Of a stretch of DNA of 14,093 nt, positions 13,059 to 14,093 are shown in pieces. Below the pieces are notes generated by a model. That model saw only the letters and a program-made list of their open reading frames with translations, was not told where the DNA came from and searched no databases. Source of the DNA: Solirubrobacterales bacterium (GTDB lineage Bacteria; Actinomycetota; Thermoleophilia; Solirubrobacterales; Solirubrobacteraceae). The position numbers and the translations under genes are program-made. The stretch is from assembly GCA_003244035.1 (NCBI GenBank), contig QHBV01000037.1, positions 16,943 to 31,035 of the forward strand, in the 5' to 3' direction. The stretch's first letter is position 1, and every line of letters starts with the position of its first letter.

Positions 13059-13074
13059 TGCTCGAGCCCGAGCA
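13059..13074 (+). terminator. Hairpin after the PRC-barrel-like gene
   Basis: TGCTCG and CGAGCA pair perfectly (6 bp) around the tetraloop AGCC, starting 9 bases after the stop codon. No T-run follows, so it is at best a non-canonical terminator or 3'-end stabiliser. Confidence 0.4.
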
Positions 13075-13146
13075 CGAGCGATGCCGACCCCGCCCCCCAC
13101 GCGCTCTCTCTGCGGCCGGGCGGCGTCACCCATGGCGGGCAGTGTT

Positions 13147-13160
13147 CGCAAGCTCTTGCG
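13147..13160. repeat. Inverted repeat CGCAAG-CT-CTTGCG in the convergent spacer
   Basis: The two 6-base arms are perfect with a 2-base centre. As RNA it would form a 5-bp stem with a 4-base loop; as DNA it could be a dimer-binding site. It lies between two gene ends, so a 3'-end role is more likely than an operator. Confidence 0.3.
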
Positions 13161-13162
13161 CA

Positions 13163-13270
13163 TCACGATCGCTCGAAGGCATGCTCCTGCCACAGCATGC
13201 ACCTGCCGGCGCCACCGGTGAGCGCCCGCCGGCTTAGCTCCTCCGGATCGGGCGTCAGGACGAAGCGCAC
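13163..13270 (-). CDS. Possible small ORF, 35 residues, overlapping the acyltransferase end
   Basis: A GTG at 13270 opens a 35-codon frame beginning MRFVLTPDPEELSRR and ending HAFERS, overlapping the last five codons of the acyltransferase in another frame. GGAGGA (13286-13281) lies 10 bases upstream. By my count its codons are about 71, 54 and 86% G+C at positions 1, 2 and 3, the pattern of real genes in a high-GC genome. I do not recognise the protein. It could equally be a chance frame: such patterns arise often over 35 codons, and two inverted repeats lie within it. Confidence 0.22.
   Translation of the reverse strand: MRFVLTPDPEELSRRALTGGAGRCMLWQEHAFERS
13179..13200. terminator. Hairpin in the convergent spacer (7-bp stem)
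   Basis: GCATGCT and AGCATGC pair perfectly around an 8-base loop. With the neighbouring inverted repeat at 13205-13233 (GCCGGCG and CGCCGGC, 7 bp, 15-base loop) it could end transcripts arriving from either strand. There is no T-run, so efficiency is uncertain. The remainder of 13051-13254 shows no recognised gene apart from the weak small-ORF candidate. Confidence 0.35.
13205..13233 (-). terminator. Inverted repeat after the acyltransferase gene
   Basis: GCCGGCG (13205-13211) and CGCCGGC (13227-13233) form a 7-bp GC stem with a 15-base loop. The inner bases GGCGC and GCGCC offer an alternative pairing. It lies 21 bases past the acyltransferase stop codon at 13255 on the minus strand. No U-run follows. 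Confidence 0.3.
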
Positions 13271-13854
13271 GGGTAGTCGATCCTCCGCAGCACCCTCGCG
13301 GGGGCGCCCGCGGCGACCGAGAACGGCGGAATGTCCGCGGTGACGACCGAGTTGGCGCCGATCACGGAGCGCTCGCCGACGCTCACGCCGCTCGTGATCA
13401 CCACATGCGCGCCGCACCACACGTTCTCGCCCAGGCGGGTGGGCCCCTTGCTCTCAAAGCCTTGCCACGGTACCGGCCTGCAGGGATCGTCGAAGCGGTG
13501 GCTGGCGTCGGTCACGAAGCATCCATTGGCGAGCATGCAGTGGTCCCCGATCTCCACGAGCTCGGCCGCGGCGACCATCACGCCGAGGTTCAGGAAAGCC
13601 CCCCGCCCGATCCTCACCCGCGCCGGCCCCGGCGCTGTGATCCAGACGCCCGGCTCCAACAGCGCCTGCGCGCCGATCTCGAGCCTCCCCTCGCGCAGGG
13701 CCTCGAGCACGTTGCCGTGCAGCGGCCAGCGCGCAAACGCGCCGCGGCGCATGAGCTCCCAATGGATCAGAGCGCGATTCCACGGCAGCGAGTTGCGCTC
13801 GTACCAGCGCCACTTCTGGCCCCACAGCCTCAGCTGGGCGAGGCTTGGCTCCAT
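13255..13854 (-). CDS. Hexapeptide-repeat (left-handed beta-helix) acyltransferase
   Basis: This 199-residue protein belongs to the LbH trimeric acyltransferase group (maltose/galactoside acetyltransferase or colanic-acid WcaF-like). Residues 1-55 are a Trp/Arg-rich helical N-terminus. From about 56 imperfect hexapeptide repeats run to about 175 (VRIGRG, VEIGDHCML, VWCGAHVVI, VSVGERSVIGANSVV). A loop carries TDASHRFDDP with H119, the probable catalytic His. The C-terminus, PPFSVAAGAPARVLRRI, is a typical family ending. It would use acetyl-CoA or another acyl-CoA on a sugar or similar acceptor; the acceptor is not evident. It starts 4 bases after the uvrA stop, so it is probably co-transcribed with that repair gene, an odd pairing. 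Confidence 0.88.
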   Translation of the reverse strand: MEPSLAQLRLWGQKWRWYERNSLPWNRALIHWELMRRGAFARWPLHGNVLEALREGRLEIGAQALLEPGVWITAPGPARVRIGRGAFLNLGVMVAAAELVEIGDHCMLANGCFVTDASHRFDDPCRPVPWQGFESKGPTRLGENVWCGAHVVITSGVSVGERSVIGANSVVTADIPPFSVAAGAPARVLRRIDYPCASS

Positions 13855-13858
13855 CGCG

Positions 13859-14093
13859 TCAATGCGCCGCGGCGACGGCCGTGCGTCGTGGCCCCGCTGC
13901 GCGGGCGGCCCTCACCGGCAGGATGTCGGTGAGAAACCGTCCTGTGTAGGACTCGCTCACCGCCGCTACCTGCTCGGGAGTACCGGTCGCGACCACGAGC
14001 CCGCCCCCGTCGCCCCCCTCAGGGCCCAAATCGATGATCCGGTCGGCGACCTTGATCACGTCGAGGTTGTGCTCGATCACGATCACCGAGTTG
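13859..14093 (-). CDS. uvrA: Excinuclease ABC subunit A, C-terminal end
   Basis: These are the last 77 residues of UvrA, the damage-recognition ATPase of nucleotide-excision repair; the gene continues beyond the right edge. The visible part holds the end of the second ABC ATPase domain: NSVIVIEHNLDVIKVADRI with the H-loop His, then DLGPEGGDGGG and TGTPEQVA. It closes with the ESYTGRFLTDIL segment common to UvrA C-termini and an Ala/Arg-rich tail. The stop codon is 4 bases before the acyltransferase ATG. Family call is firm. Confidence 0.96.
   Translation of the reverse strand, partial: NSVIVIEHNLDVIKVADRIIDLGPEGGDGGGLVVATGTPEQVAAVSESYTGRFLTDILPVRAARAAGPRRTAVAAAH

Noticed and set aside
1..14093. 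Rex operator (TTGTGAA-N6-TTCACAA type)
   Set aside because: I looked in the intergenic regions before hppA, rex, the LPxTG gene, the flippase, dodecin and panC and saw no acceptable match, so I make no claim of autoregulation.
1..14093. tRNA, rRNA, CRISPR array, IS element or attachment site
   Set aside because: No cloverleaf-like run, spaced direct repeats, transposase frame or terminal inverted repeats were seen. Only short repeats within coding tails or spacers are present.

Overview
The window is about 70% GC by eye. Nearly every base is coding, genes are packed with 1-4 base overlaps, and GTG or TTG starts are common. The gene content (Rex next to a DUF836-type glutaredoxin, a panC-panD-panB cluster, V-type pyrophosphatase, a short LPxTG protein, family 4 uracil-DNA glycosylase) suggests a high-GC actinobacterium. 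A deep lineage such as Thermoleophilia/Solirubrobacterales is my best guess. This placement is inference from style and gene content; no rRNA gene is present to test it.

Region 1 (1-6509, all minus strand) reads right to left as one long gene line: small LPxTG surface protein, tsaE, tsaB, rimI, tsaD, glutaredoxin-like protein, rex, YbdK-type carboxylate-amine ligase, a DUF1844-like protein, and, after a 200-base gap, the N-terminal part of hppA. The tsaE-tsaB-rimI-tsaD block carries the bacterial factors for tRNA t6A37 synthesis plus the ribosomal-protein acetyltransferase. It runs without a gap into three genes with a redox theme: thiol-disulfide protein, NADH/NAD+ sensor, and glutamate-cysteine-ligase-like enzyme. 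Four consecutive junctions from tsaE to grx are 4-base stop/start overlaps, which points to translational coupling.

Region 2 (6510-8993) opens with a 92-base divergent spacer. To its right lie a multi-pass MOP-superfamily flippase and a dodecin on the plus strand, then a converging family 4 uracil-DNA glycosylase on the minus strand. The glycosylase ends in a pentapeptide that looks like a beta-sliding-clamp binding motif.

Region 3 (9113-13050, plus strand) holds panC, panD and panB, the pantothenate branch of coenzyme A synthesis. They are followed by a DUF47/PhoU-like protein with no Pit transporter beside it, a CbbY-like HAD phosphatase, and a small PRC-barrel-like protein. The last three are joined by GTGA overlaps.

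Region 4 (13051-14093) is a 204-base convergent spacer with several inverted repeats and one possible 35-codon ORF. After it, on the minus strand, come a hexapeptide-repeat acyltransferase and the C-terminus of uvrA.

Most of the window is conserved core metabolism. I see no mobile element, CRISPR array, tRNA or rRNA. The most interesting signals are the clamp-motif tail on the glycosylase; TANNNT promoter-like hexamers close to several starts, three of them built on the TAG stop codon of the gene upstream; a perfect all-GC hairpin in the tail of the glutaredoxin gene just before rex; and the joining of t6A synthesis with redox genes behind a tiny LPxTG protein.
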